Source of the DNA: Azospirillum sp. B21
Lineage (GTDB): Bacteria > Pseudomonadota > Alphaproteobacteria > Azospirillales > Azospirillaceae
Direction of reading: 5' to 3'
DNA length: 64,000 bases
NCBI RefSeq assembly: GCF_008364825.1
Contig: NZ_VTTO01000023.1
Coordinates: 24,886-88,885, forward strand
Under the pieces are notes generated by a model. It was not told the DNA's origin and did not search any database. It worked only from the letters and a program-made list of their open reading frames with translations. Position numbers and translations under genes: made by a program. Positions 27,674-41,703 of this stretch are shown here, piece by piece (within the stretch, counting starts at the first letter, position 1; the number at the start of each line of letters is the position of its first letter).

Positions 27674-28750
27674 ATGGCCTCGATCAGCATTCCGGGCAGC
27701 ACTCCCGGCGGTTCGAAAATCCGCGTCGGCATCCTGGGCGCTTCCGGTTACACCGGCGCCGAACTGGTGCGCATGCTGCTGCGCCACCCGAACGTCGAGA
27801 TCGCCGCCCTGACCGCCGAACGACAGGCCGGCAAGCCGATGGCGGAGGTGTTCCCGCATCTGGGCGGCTATGGCCTGCCCGATCTGGTGAAGATCGAGCA
27901 GCTGAAGTGGGACGGCCTGGACTTCATCTTCTGCGCCCTGCCGCACGGCACCACGCAGGAGGTGATCGCCGGCCTGCCCAGCGGGCTGAAGGTGGTCGAT
28001 CTGTCCGCCGATTTCCGTCTGAGCGACCCGGCCGAATACGCCACCTGGTACGGGCATGAGCACCGCGCCGTCGACCTGCAGAAGGAGGTCGCCTACGGCC
28101 TGACCGAATTCAACCGTCAGGGCGTGCGCAAGGCACGGGTGGTGGCGAATCCGGGCTGCTACCCGACCTGCTCGCTGCTGCCCCTGCTGCCCCTGCTGCT
28201 GGAGAACCAGATCGAGCCGGGCGGCATCATCATCGACGCCAAGTCCGGCGTGTCGGGGGCCGGCCGCGACGCCAAGCAGGCCAACCTGTTCACCGAGGTG
28301 TCGGAGGGCTTCAACGCCTATGGCGTCGGCCACCACCGCCACATGCCGGAGATCGAGCAGGAGCTGCGGCTGGCCGCCGGCCGGCCGGTCACCGTCTCCT
28401 TCACCCCGCATCTGGTGCCGATGAACCGCGGCATGATGGCGACGATCTATGTCCGCATGGCCGATGGCGTCACCGCCGACGACCTGCGCGCAACGCTGGC
28501 CGCCCGCTATGCCGACGAACCCTTCGTCGGGGTGACGCCCGCCGGCGTGGTTCCGGCGACGCGTCATGTCCGCGCGTCCAACCACAATCTGATCGGCGTG
28601 GTCGCCGACCGCACCCCGCGCGGTGCCATCATCGTGTCGGTGATCGACAATCTGGTGAAGGGCGCCTCGGGCCAGGCCATCCAGAACATGAACGTCATGA
28701 TGGGTCTGGGTGAGACCACCGGCATCGATCAGGCGCCGCTTTTCCCGTAA
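27674..28750 (+). CDS. argC: N-acetyl-gamma-glutamyl-phosphate reductase
   Basis: 358 residues. NADP-binding RVGILGASGYTGAELVRML at residues 17-35, catalytic Cys162 in ANPGCYPT, and GVGHHRHMPEIEQEL with the substrate-binding histidine. This is the long (type 1) ArgC form. It reduces N-acetylglutamyl phosphate in arginine synthesis in the cytoplasm. An imperfect G-rich/C-rich stem-loop (28763-28791) follows and may end the transcript. No other arg genes are adjacent. Confidence 0.95.
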   Translation: MASISIPGSTPGGSKIRVGILGASGYTGAELVRMLLRHPNVEIAALTAERQAGKPMAEVFPHLGGYGLPDLVKIEQLKWDGLDFIFCALPHGTTQEVIAGLPSGLKVVDLSADFRLSDPAEYATWYGHEHRAVDLQKEVAYGLTEFNRQGVRKARVVANPGCYPTCSLLPLLPLLLENQIEPGGIIIDAKSGVSGAGRDAKQANLFTEVSEGFNAYGVGHHRHMPEIEQELRLAAGRPVTVSFTPHLVPMNRGMMATIYVRMADGVTADDLRATLAARYADEPFVGVTPAGVVPATRHVRASNHNLIGVVADRTPRGAIIVSVIDNLVKGASGQAIQNMNVMMGLGETTGIDQAPLFP

Positions 28751-28916
28751 CAACTCCGCACGAGGGGGCTGTGACAGCGTTGTGGCCCCCTGTCCGCACT
28801 GTTGCACGGAGGCACCAATCGGGATTTGCTTTGCCCTGTCAATGCGAAATCAGGTGGTGCCTTAAGCCTTACGGTGTTTCAATCCCGCCCGTCATGCACG
28901 ACTTCGGTACGACCTG

Positions 28917-29453
28917 ATGACCGGCCTTGTCCGCGCCTTCAACGGCATTCTGCCCACCATCGACCCGACCGCGTTCATCGCGGAAACGGCGGCGGTGATC
29001 GGTGATGTCGTGATCGGGGCGAACAGCAGCATCTGGTACGGCTGCACCGTGCGTGGAGACGTCAACGAGGTCCGAATCGGCGCTCGCACCAACATTCAGG
29101 ACGGCACCGTGATCCACGTGGCCTCTGAAGGGCAGGGCACCTACATCGGAGACGACATCACCGTCGGCCATATGGCGTTGCTGCACGCCTGCACGCTGGA
29201 AGACGGCTGCTTCATCGGCATGAAGGCCTGCATCCTGGATGGGGCCTATGTCGAGTCGCGGGCGATGGTCGCCGCCGGTGCTCTGGTGACGCCCGGAAAG
29301 CGGGTGACGTCCGGATTCTTGTGGGCCGGCAGCCCTGCTAGACCGGTTCGCGAGCTGACGGAGCGCGATCTCGCGGTTTTTCCGGTTCTCAGCCACCGTT
29401 ACACGGATTTGGCGGAATCCTACCGGAAAAGCTGCTATGGAAGTGGAGCATAG
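28917..29453 (+). CDS. Gamma-class carbonic anhydrase-family protein
   Basis: 178 residues, a left-handed beta-helix of hexapeptide repeats. His67, His85 and His90 (VIHVA, GHMALLHAC) occupy the three zinc-ligand positions of gamma carbonic anhydrases, and RGDVNEVRIGARTNIQDG is the family motif. The acidic loop with the proton-shuttle Glu of Cam is absent, as in the CaiE/YrdA-like group, so activity is uncertain. Confidence 0.88.
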   Translation: MTGLVRAFNGILPTIDPTAFIAETAAVIGDVVIGANSSIWYGCTVRGDVNEVRIGARTNIQDGTVIHVASEGQGTYIGDDITVGHMALLHACTLEDGCFIGMKACILDGAYVESRAMVAAGALVTPGKRVTSGFLWAGSPARPVRELTERDLAVFPVLSHRYTDLAESYRKSCYGSGA

Positions 29454-29623
29454 GTCCAAGAACAGGTACGGTTCGGCCAATCGGCTGAGGTGTCGGAACA
29501 CCACCGCACACCACATGTTGGGATGGTCGCTGCCGCGCTTGCACATGGGCGGATGCTTCGGTTGATAGGTTCATCCCCCGCAGGCACTCTGATGGGGAAG
29601 GGTTCTGGAAGGGAGTGAAGACA

Positions 29624-30220
29624 ATGAAGACTATTGTTCGCGCGGGTCTGGCTGCCATCCCGGCCGCCATCGTCGCTTTCGGTCTGTCGGCGGCCGCCAA
29701 TGCCCAGGACGCGAGCCTGGTCGGCAAGGGCACCGAGTGGTGCAACCCGGTCATCGGCTGGGGCAACGTCGCCGCCCGCACCGGTGACGGCGGCTACGTC
29801 ATCCATCAGGGCAGCTATCCGTGCCCGCCGGCCGCCGCTGCTCCGGCTCCGGCCGCCGTCGCTGCGGTCCAGAGCGAATATCTGGTGTTCTTCGACTGGG
29901 ATAAGTCGACCATCACCCCGGCCGCCGATCGCGTGATCGGTGACGCGGTGTCGGCCATCCTGAAGAACGGTGGCGCCAAGATCCACGTCGTCGGCCACAC
30001 CGACACGTCGGGCTCGCCGGCCTACAACCAGAAGCTGTCGCTGCGTCGTGCCGACGCGGTCAAGAAGGCTCTGGTCGCCAAGGGCATCCAGACTGCCAAC
30101 ATCACGACCGAAGGCAAGGGCGAGAGCCAGCTGCTGGTCCAGACCGGCCCGAACGTGCGTGAGCCGTCCAACCGTCGTGCGCAGATCCTGCCGCGCCTGC
30201 TGAACGCTCCGTCGTCCTAA
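29624..30220 (+). CDS. OmpA-family outer-membrane/periplasmic protein
   Basis: 198 residues. The ATG at 29624 follows GGAAGGGAGTGAAG. Signal peptide ends near SAAANA. A short middle region contains a cysteine pair (EWCNPV, SYPCPP) and an Ala/Pro linker. The C-terminal OmpA peptidoglycan-binding domain begins near YLVFFDWDKSTITPAA, with VVGHTDTSGSPAYNQKLSLRRADAVKKAL. It lacks a beta-barrel, so it is a small peptidoglycan-associated protein. A strong terminator follows. Confidence 0.88.
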   Translation: MKTIVRAGLAAIPAAIVAFGLSAAANAQDASLVGKGTEWCNPVIGWGNVAARTGDGGYVIHQGSYPCPPAAAAPAPAAVAAVQSEYLVFFDWDKSTITPAADRVIGDAVSAILKNGGAKIHVVGHTDTSGSPAYNQKLSLRRADAVKKALVAKGIQTANITTEGKGESQLLVQTGPNVREPSNRRAQILPRLLNAPSS

Positions 30221-30290
30221 GGACGGATGGGAGGGGGCCGCTCCGGGGGTTTCGGAACGGCCTTTTCGCCAGCGGAAGAATCCGCAAGAA

Positions 30291-30327
30291 AAAGGCCGCG
30301 ACGGGGTTTCCCCGTCGCGGCCTTTTT
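30291..30327. terminator. Strong bidirectional terminator
   Basis: A perfect 16-bp stem (AAAGGCCGCGACGGGG and complement) with a TTT loop, flanked by A-rich and T-rich ends, so it can end transcripts from both the OmpA-family gene and the convergent PNPOx-like gene. Confidence 0.92.
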
Positions 30328-30343
30328 CCGTTCCAGCCTGCTC

Positions 30344-31003
30344 TCAGGCTCCTGTTTGGGCCGGGTCCTGTTCCGGCTCCCCGGCCGTCAGCCGCAAGGG
30401 CACCACGCCCGCCCACACCGGGTGGGCCATATCCTCCGGATCGTCGCTTGGCGGGCCGGAGCGCCGCTTGGCCGACGCCTCGGCGATCGGGAAGGCCAGC
30501 ACGGATGTGGCCTTCAGCTCCTGTGCATTGGGCGCCCGCACCTTGGCGCTGCGGCCGGGTTCGATCTTCTCCATCAGGGCATCCAGGGCCGCGCGCTTCT
30601 CCGCCTCCTCCATCACCAGCCGCGGCCGGCCGAAAAGCATGACCGAGCGGTAATTGACGGAGTGATGGAAGGCCGAGCGCGCCAGCACCCAGCCGTCGAT
30701 CAGCGACAGGGTGATGCAGGCCTCGCCCCCCTCCTGCAGCCGCCGGATCATCCGGCTGGAGGACGCGCCGTGGATCATCAGTTCGTCCCCCACGCGCCAC
30801 GGAACCGTCGGGATCACCATGGGGGAGGGGGTGCCGTGGCCCTTGATGGCGTCGTCGACGAAGCCGACGTGGCAGATCGGCGCCTCGTCGATGATCGCGT
30901 GGATCAGGGCGACGTCATGGCTGCCCCGGTCGCCCAGCCGAATCGGCCGGGTGCGCGGGGTCTGAGCCAAAGCGGGGGAGGAATCGGCGGGAAGGCTGGT
31001 CAT
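30344..31003 (-). CDS. Pyridoxamine 5'-phosphate oxidase family protein
   Basis: 219 residues starting at MTSLPADSS. A flavin split-barrel of the PNPOx_2 (5-nitroimidazole-reductase-like) kind: AIIDEAPICHVGFVDD, PTVPWRVGDELMIHGASSSRM, HHSVNYRSVMLFGRPRLV. FMN binding and a redox role are likely. The divergent partner is a MocR-type regulator, a pairing seen often for PNPOx-like genes. Confidence 0.82.
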   Translation of the reverse strand: MTSLPADSSPALAQTPRTRPIRLGDRGSHDVALIHAIIDEAPICHVGFVDDAIKGHGTPSPMVIPTVPWRVGDELMIHGASSSRMIRRLQEGGEACITLSLIDGWVLARSAFHHSVNYRSVMLFGRPRLVMEEAEKRAALDALMEKIEPGRSAKVRAPNAQELKATSVLAFPIAEASAKRRSGPPSDDPEDMAHPVWAGVVPLRLTAGEPEQDPAQTGA

Positions 31004-31051
31004 TGTCGTGCTCAAGGCCGGAACTGTTGCGATGGCCGAGAATGACCGGCA

Positions 31052-31100
31052 AAATGGTTCTGCCGAAAGGTCCGGAATGTCGATTTCATAGGGACCAATC
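31052..31100. promoter_or_regulatory. Candidate MocR operator repeats
   Basis: The 120-base gap between the divergent starts contains AAATGGTTCT (31052-31061), AAAGGTCCGG (31066-31075) and, inverted, AGGGACCAATC (31090-31100). The shared core resembles (T)GGTCC/GGACCA half-sites of MocR/PdxR-type operators. This is pattern recognition only. Confidence 0.3.
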
Positions 31101-31123
31101 CACTCGCCCCAGGGAAGACCGTC

Positions 31124-32614
31124 ATGGCCAGGTCGGCAGTTCCGGTTCTGTCTAGCCTCGGGCCGGTGGCGCTCGACCGTGACGGAGCGGAGCCGTTGCA
31201 CCGCCAACTCTACCGCGCGCTGCGTCAGGCGGTGCTGGATGGCCGCCTGCGTCCGGGGGAGCGACTGCCACCCAGCCGGGCGCTCGCCGCCGACTGGGGG
31301 CTGTCACGCAACACGGTGGTGACCGCCTACGACACGCTGCTGGCGGAGGGTTACGTCACCGGGCGGGTGGGGGTCGGCACCTTCGTCGCCGCCTCGCTTC
31401 CCGATGCGGCGCCCGGCAGCATTCCCGCCCGCGACGAAGTCCGCCGGGGTGTCGGCCTGTCCGTCCGCGGCCGTGTGTTGGCCGAGGCGCCGGCCATCGC
31501 GCGTGATCGGGTGGGGCGGCCCTTCGCGCTCGGCACGCCGGATCTCGGCGTCTTTCCCTTCGCCCTGTGGGCGCAGCTTCTCGGACGCTGCTGGCGCCAG
31601 GGCGGACGGGCGCTGGCGACCGAGCCGGACCCGCTGGGCCACGCTCCGCTGCGGGCGGAGATCGCCGCCTATCTGCGCGCCGTCCGCGCCGTCCGTTGCG
31701 AGCCGGAGCAGGTCGTCATCGTCTCCGGCGCGCAGCAGGGGCTTGCGCTGCTGGCGCAACTGCTTCTCGACCCCGGCGACGAGGCCTGGGTGGAGGAGCC
31801 GGGCTGGCCCGGCAACCGCGCCGCCCTGCTGGGGGCCGGGGCGCGGCTGGTCCAGGTGCCGGTGGACGGGGAGGGCATCGACGTCGCCGCCGGCATGGCC
31901 CGCGGGGCCGACGCCCGGCTGGCGCTGGTCACCCCCTCCCACCAATTCCCCTTGGGCGTGACCATGAGCCTTGCGCGGCGCCTGCGCCTGCTGGACTGGG
32001 CGGCGGCCCGCGACGCCTGGATCGTCGAGGACGATTACGACAGCGAGTTCCGCTATGCCGGCCCGCCGCTGGCCGCCCTCCAGGGGTTGGACGGTGCCGG
32101 CCGGGTCATCTATGTCGGCAGCTTCAGCAAGGTGATGTTCCCGGCGCTGCGGCTCGGCTATGTCGTGGTGCCGCCCGATCTGGTCGAGCCGGTGCGCGCC
32201 GCGCGGCGCCATTTCGACGGCGGAACCAGCGTGGTGCCGCAGGCGGCCCTGCACCGTTTCCTCGTCGACGGCCATTTCGCCTCGCATCTGCGGGCCATGC
32301 GCTCCCTCTACGCCGCCAAGCGCACCGCCATCCTGGAGTCGATCGCAGGAGCCTTCGACGGCTTCGCCACGGCCGAAGCGGGGGAGGCCGGCATGCATGT
32401 CCTGCTCCGTCTGCCGCCGGACTGCCCCGACCATGCCCTGGCCGAGCGCGCCGCCCGCATCGGCCTGACCACGCCGCCGCTGTCCAGTTACCATCGTGCC
32501 GCCGACGGCATCGCCGGCAACGGCCTGCTGCTGGGCTTCGCCGCCCACGACCCGGCGACGCTCGACCGCGCGGTGCGCGATCTGGCGCGGTTGTGCGTCG
32601 ATGATTGCAAATGA
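31124..32614 (+). CDS. MocR-type regulator (GntR HTH plus aminotransferase-like domain)
   Basis: 496 residues. Winged HTH at about 20-90 (LHRQLYRALRQAVLDGRLRPGERLPPSRALAADWGLSRNTV), a linker, then a fold-type-I aminotransferase domain from about 130. The PLP-lysine is in YVGSFSKVMFPALRLGY (near residue 336), and EDDYDSEFRY is the conserved MocR motif. It likely senses PLP or an amino-compound adduct and controls the divergent PNPOx-like gene. Confidence 0.88.
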   Translation: MARSAVPVLSSLGPVALDRDGAEPLHRQLYRALRQAVLDGRLRPGERLPPSRALAADWGLSRNTVVTAYDTLLAEGYVTGRVGVGTFVAASLPDAAPGSIPARDEVRRGVGLSVRGRVLAEAPAIARDRVGRPFALGTPDLGVFPFALWAQLLGRCWRQGGRALATEPDPLGHAPLRAEIAAYLRAVRAVRCEPEQVVIVSGAQQGLALLAQLLLDPGDEAWVEEPGWPGNRAALLGAGARLVQVPVDGEGIDVAAGMARGADARLALVTPSHQFPLGVTMSLARRLRLLDWAAARDAWIVEDDYDSEFRYAGPPLAALQGLDGAGRVIYVGSFSKVMFPALRLGYVVVPPDLVEPVRAARRHFDGGTSVVPQAALHRFLVDGHFASHLRAMRSLYAAKRTAILESIAGAFDGFATAEAGEAGMHVLLRLPPDCPDHALAERAARIGLTTPPLSSYHRAADGIAGNGLLLGFAAHDPATLDRAVRDLARLCVDDCK

Positions 32615-32894
32615 TTCACCGGCCGGGTTGCGGGTGCTGGATGGTATGTCAATTGGCCCGCCCGGATAACTCTTCGGCGTCAATTCATGTCCAGTCCGGA
32701 TTGCCGCGCATTTGGGCTTACGGCTCGAAAACACTCCCGACCGTTGCGGCCCCTGACTTTTGCCGTCGAGCATATCCGGAAGTCAGGGGTTGCCTGATGG
32801 CTTGCCGGGTGAAACCTTCGAGCGGGTGGCTTGTTTCCGTCCCGTGTTCCCGCGACACGTGTTCCGTCAATCGCTTCTCGAAAGTGCTGGACCC

Positions 32895-36272
<3,378 letters not shown>

Positions 36273-36352
36273 GAGGACAAATCCGCGGCGGGCATGGTGT
36301 GACGAAACCGCCGCGGGTATGTTCACGTCCGGAGAAGGCGACCCGGTGTCGA

Positions 36353-36464
36353 CGCTTGCCCCCTCCCTAACCCTCCCCCGCAAACGCGGGAGAGGGGACT
36401 GCCGCCGCTTCGACGATTACTCCCTCTCCCGCGAAGCGGGGGAGGAATGGGGAGGGGGCAAAGC
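36353..36464. repeat. Intergenic long-palindrome repeat, second copy
   Basis: Begins with the same GACGCTTGCCCC sequence as the copy at 13970 and ends with GGGAGGGGGCAAAGC, giving outer inverted arms. Two internal stems, CTCCCCCGC/GCGGGAGAGG and CTCTCCCGC/GCGGGGGAG. Lies between treS and glgB. Confidence 0.7.
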
Positions 36465-36547
36465 TTTTGCGGCGTTCCGGGCTGGACGGCGAGAGATCGA
36501 CAGTCCATGAAGACGATAGGGCCTCCACGAAGAAGGGCACTTGGCCA

Positions 36548-38848
<2,301 letters not shown>

Positions 38849-38856
38849 CAAATTCA

Positions 38857-38881
38857 ACCCTCTCCCGAGACGGGAGAGGGT
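38857..38881 (+). terminator. Hairpin after glgB
   Basis: ACCCTCTCCCG-AGA-CGGGAGAGGGT is a perfect 11-bp stem with a 3-base loop, 8 bases after the glgB stop. It has the same CCCTCTCCC core as the dispersed repeats and no T-run, so it may be a repeat fragment acting as a transcript end. Confidence 0.55.
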
Positions 38882-39081
38882 GGCGCACGTGACAACCCGC
38901 CATCGTTGCCAACCTTCCTTGACGGCGATGGGCGAAGGCTTTCTTATTGGATCCCTTGCGTCTTTTCAGGGAACCGGTGAGACGTGCGCTGGCTGATAGT
39001 CGATAGGAACCCCGTTCCCTCCAATGACGACGCGATGCGGACCCGCCGGTCTAACCGTGAGGCGCTGTGCCGCCAGGGCCG

Positions 39082-39136
39082 TGAAACAATGGAACAGTCT
39101 CTGAAAACTGTTTCATACCGTTTCAAACGTTCCATT
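39082..39136. promoter_or_regulatory. Cluster of five TGRAAC/GTTYCA half-sites upstream of glgX
   Basis: TGAAAC (39082), TGGAAC (39090), then on the other strand GTTTCA (39110), GTTTCA (39120) and GTTCCA (39129). AATGGAAC (39088-39095) and GTTCCATT (39129-39136) form an outer inverted repeat, and GGAACAGT/ACTGTTTC a near-perfect inner one. The half-site resembles LacI-family operators of sugar regulons. Position suggests control of glgX. Confidence 0.4.
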
Positions 39137-39159
39137 CGTAGCCGGTCCGGCGATCAGAT

Positions 39160-39370
39160 AACCCTCTCCCCCCTGGGGAGAGGGTGGCCCGGAGGGCCGG
39201 TGAGGGGGACGCGCGGCGACCGTCCGCGGGCGAAAGCCGGGTCCCGGTCTCCTGCAAATCTCTACCCCGGGTCCCCCTCATCCAACCCTCTCCCCGCTTT
39301 CGGCGGACCTTTGGTCCGCCTGTCGCGTCAGCGCAAACTATGTTTGCGCATGAGCGGGGGGGGGAGGGCT
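39160..39370. repeat. Intergenic palindromic repeat, two units (second copy)
   Basis: Unit 1 (39160-39210) is an ACCCTCTCC/GGAGAGGGT hairpin followed by GGCCCGGAGGGCC. Unit 2 (39270-39370) repeats the 10655-10755 unit nearly base for base, including CGGCGGACCT-TGGTCCGCC and GCGCAAAC-GTTTGCGC inner dyads. Confidence 0.78.
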
Positions 39371-39408
39371 TGTCCGCAGTTCCTTTCCAATAGACAGGCC
39401 GCCCGCTG

Positions 39409-41547
39409 ATGCCCCCCACCCCCGCCCGCACCCCGGTCTGGCCCGGCAAGCCCTATCCGCTCGGCGCCACCTGGGACGGGTTCGGCGTCAACTTCGCGAT
39501 CTTCTCCGCCAATGCCGAGCGGGTGGAGCTTTGCCTGTTCGACAAGACCGGCCAGCGCGAGCTGGAACGGGTCACCCTGCCCGAGCACACCGACGAGGTC
39601 TGGCACGGCTACCTGCCCGATGCCCGCCCCGGCCTGCTCTACGGCTACCGCGTCCATGGACCCTACGAGCCGGAGGAGGGGCACCGCTTCAACCCCAACA
39701 AGCTGCTGATCGACCCCTATGCCAAGGCGCTGTTCGGCGGCTTCAAATGGTCGGATGCCCATTACGGCTACCGGGTCGGCTCGACCAAGGAGGACTTATC
39801 CTTCGACCGGCGCGACAATGCCCGCGGCATGCCGAAATGCCGGGTGGTGGACGGCGCCTTCACCTGGGGGCATGACCGCCACCGCCGGGTGCCCTGGACC
39901 GAGACGGTGCTGTACGAGACCCATGTCCGCGGCTTCACCATGCGCCACCCGGACGTGCCGGCCCATCTGCGCGGCACCTTCGCCGGCATGTCGACCCAGA
40001 GCGTGATCGAGTATCTGCGGGCGCTCGGCATCACCTCGGTGGAGTTCCTGCCGGTCCAGGCCATCGCCGACGAGCAGCATCTCGTCACCCGCGGCATGAC
40101 CAACTACTGGGGCTACAACACCATCGGCTTCTTCGCGCCGGAGCCTCGCTACATGACCACCGGCGTCCTGTCGGAGTTCAAGACGATGGTCGCCCGCCTG
40201 CACGAGGCGGGGATCGAGGTGATCCTCGACGTCGTCTACAACCACACCGCCGAGGGCAACCATCTGGGGCCGACCCTGTCCTTCAAGGGCATCGACAATC
40301 TCAGCTATTACCGGCTGATGCCGGACAACCCGCGCTACTACATCAACGACACCGGCACCGGGAACACCCTGAACCTCAGCCACCCGCGCGTGGTGCAGAT
40401 GGTGATGGACAGCCTCCGCTACTGGGTGACGGAGATGCATGTCGACGGCTTCCGCTTCGACCTCGCCACCGTGCTGGCGCGGGAGCCCTACGGCTACGAC
40501 CCCGGTTCCGGTTTCCTCGACGCCGTGCGGCAGGACCCGGTGCTGGCCGACGTGAAGCTGATCGCCGAGCCTTGGGACGTCGGTCCCGGCGGCTATCAGG
40601 TCGGCAATTTCCCGCCGGGCTGGGCGGAGTGGAACGACCGCTACCGTGACACCGTGCGGCGCTATTGGCGCGGCGACGACGGCATGCTGCCGGAACTGGC
40701 CGGTCGCGTCGCCGGCTCCGCCGACCTGTTCGAGAAGCGCGGGCGCCGGCCCTGGGCCAGCGTGAACTTCATCACCGCCCATGACGGCTTCACCCTGCAC
40801 GACCTCGTCGCCTACAACGACAAGCACAACTGGGCGAATGGCGAGGAGAACCGCGACGGACATTCCGCCAACTGCTCGTGGAACCACGGGGCGGAGGGCG
40901 AGACCGACGACCCCGGCATCAACGAACTGCGGGCGCGGCAGAAGCGCAACCTGCTGGCCACGCTGATGCTGTCGCAGGGCACGCCGATGATGCTGGCCGG
41001 CGACGAGCTGGAGCACAGCCAGGACGGCAACAACAACGCCTATTGCCAGGACAACGACATCACCTGGCTGGACTGGGCGAAGCGCGACGGGGCGCTGGTG
41101 TCCTTCGTCCGCCGGCTGATCGCGCTGAGGCGCGCCCACCCGGTCCTGCGCCGCCCCACCTTCCTGCATGGGCGCGAGACCGCGGCCAACGGGCTGAAGG
41201 ACATCGTCTGGTACAATGCCCAGGGTGTCGAGAAGACCGCCGAGCATTGGCGCAACACCCAGGCGCGCTGCATCGTCCTGCTGCTGAACGGCCGCGCCGG
41301 CACCCATACCGGGCCGGACGGGCAGCCGCTGTCCGACGGTGTGATGCTGATCGTGCTGAACGCCCATGCCGACATCCTGACCGTCACCCTGCCGGACGTG
41401 CCGGGCGGCCGGGGCTGGCGGTGCGTGCTCGACACCCGCGTCGCCGACGGGGCGGGGGACGAACGCCTGCATCTGGCCGGCCGGTCGGTACTGGTCGACG
41501 GGCGGACGGTGCTGGTCTTCACCCTGGTGGAACAGGCGGGGATGTGA
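39409..41547 (+). CDS. glgX: Glycogen debranching protein GlgX
   Basis: 712 residues. N-terminal CBM48 (PLGATWDGFGVNFAIFSANAERVELCLFD) and GH13_11 catalytic barrel: VLYETHVRGFTMRHPDVP, DVVYNHTAEGNHLGPT, DGFRFDLATVL (nucleophile near residue 350), LIAEPWDVGPGGYQVG and FITAHDGFTLHDLV. Removes short limit branches during glycogen breakdown. The start lies just after the repeat region. Confidence 0.95.
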   Translation: MPPTPARTPVWPGKPYPLGATWDGFGVNFAIFSANAERVELCLFDKTGQRELERVTLPEHTDEVWHGYLPDARPGLLYGYRVHGPYEPEEGHRFNPNKLLIDPYAKALFGGFKWSDAHYGYRVGSTKEDLSFDRRDNARGMPKCRVVDGAFTWGHDRHRRVPWTETVLYETHVRGFTMRHPDVPAHLRGTFAGMSTQSVIEYLRALGITSVEFLPVQAIADEQHLVTRGMTNYWGYNTIGFFAPEPRYMTTGVLSEFKTMVARLHEAGIEVILDVVYNHTAEGNHLGPTLSFKGIDNLSYYRLMPDNPRYYINDTGTGNTLNLSHPRVVQMVMDSLRYWVTEMHVDGFRFDLATVLAREPYGYDPGSGFLDAVRQDPVLADVKLIAEPWDVGPGGYQVGNFPPGWAEWNDRYRDTVRRYWRGDDGMLPELAGRVAGSADLFEKRGRRPWASVNFITAHDGFTLHDLVAYNDKHNWANGEENRDGHSANCSWNHGAEGETDDPGINELRARQKRNLLATLMLSQGTPMMLAGDELEHSQDGNNNAYCQDNDITWLDWAKRDGALVSFVRRLIALRRAHPVLRRPTFLHGRETAANGLKDIVWYNAQGVEKTAEHWRNTQARCIVLLLNGRAGTHTGPDGQPLSDGVMLIVLNAHADILTVTLPDVPGGRGWRCVLDTRVADGAGDERLHLAGRSVLVDGRTVLVFTLVEQAGM

Positions 41548-41703
41548 GTGGAGGCGCGGCGGCACGGCATGGGCCGCCGCCTGCGGTCCTTTGCCCACTG
41601 GTCTTTTCCCCGGTGAAGATGCTACCGCGACGGTCGGAGACAATGCGTGTTACCCTGCGGGACGTGTTGCCGTCACGATCGCAGCGGAGCTTCGGGTAGG
41701 GCG

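Larger units (their letters stand above)
38849..39408. other. 560-base intergenic region between glgB and glgX
   Basis: Holds, in order, a hairpin (38857-38881), about 200 bases with no recognisable feature, a cluster of TGRAAC half-sites (39082-39136) and two palindromic repeat units (39160-39370). No credible protein-coding frame is seen. Confidence 0.6.
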
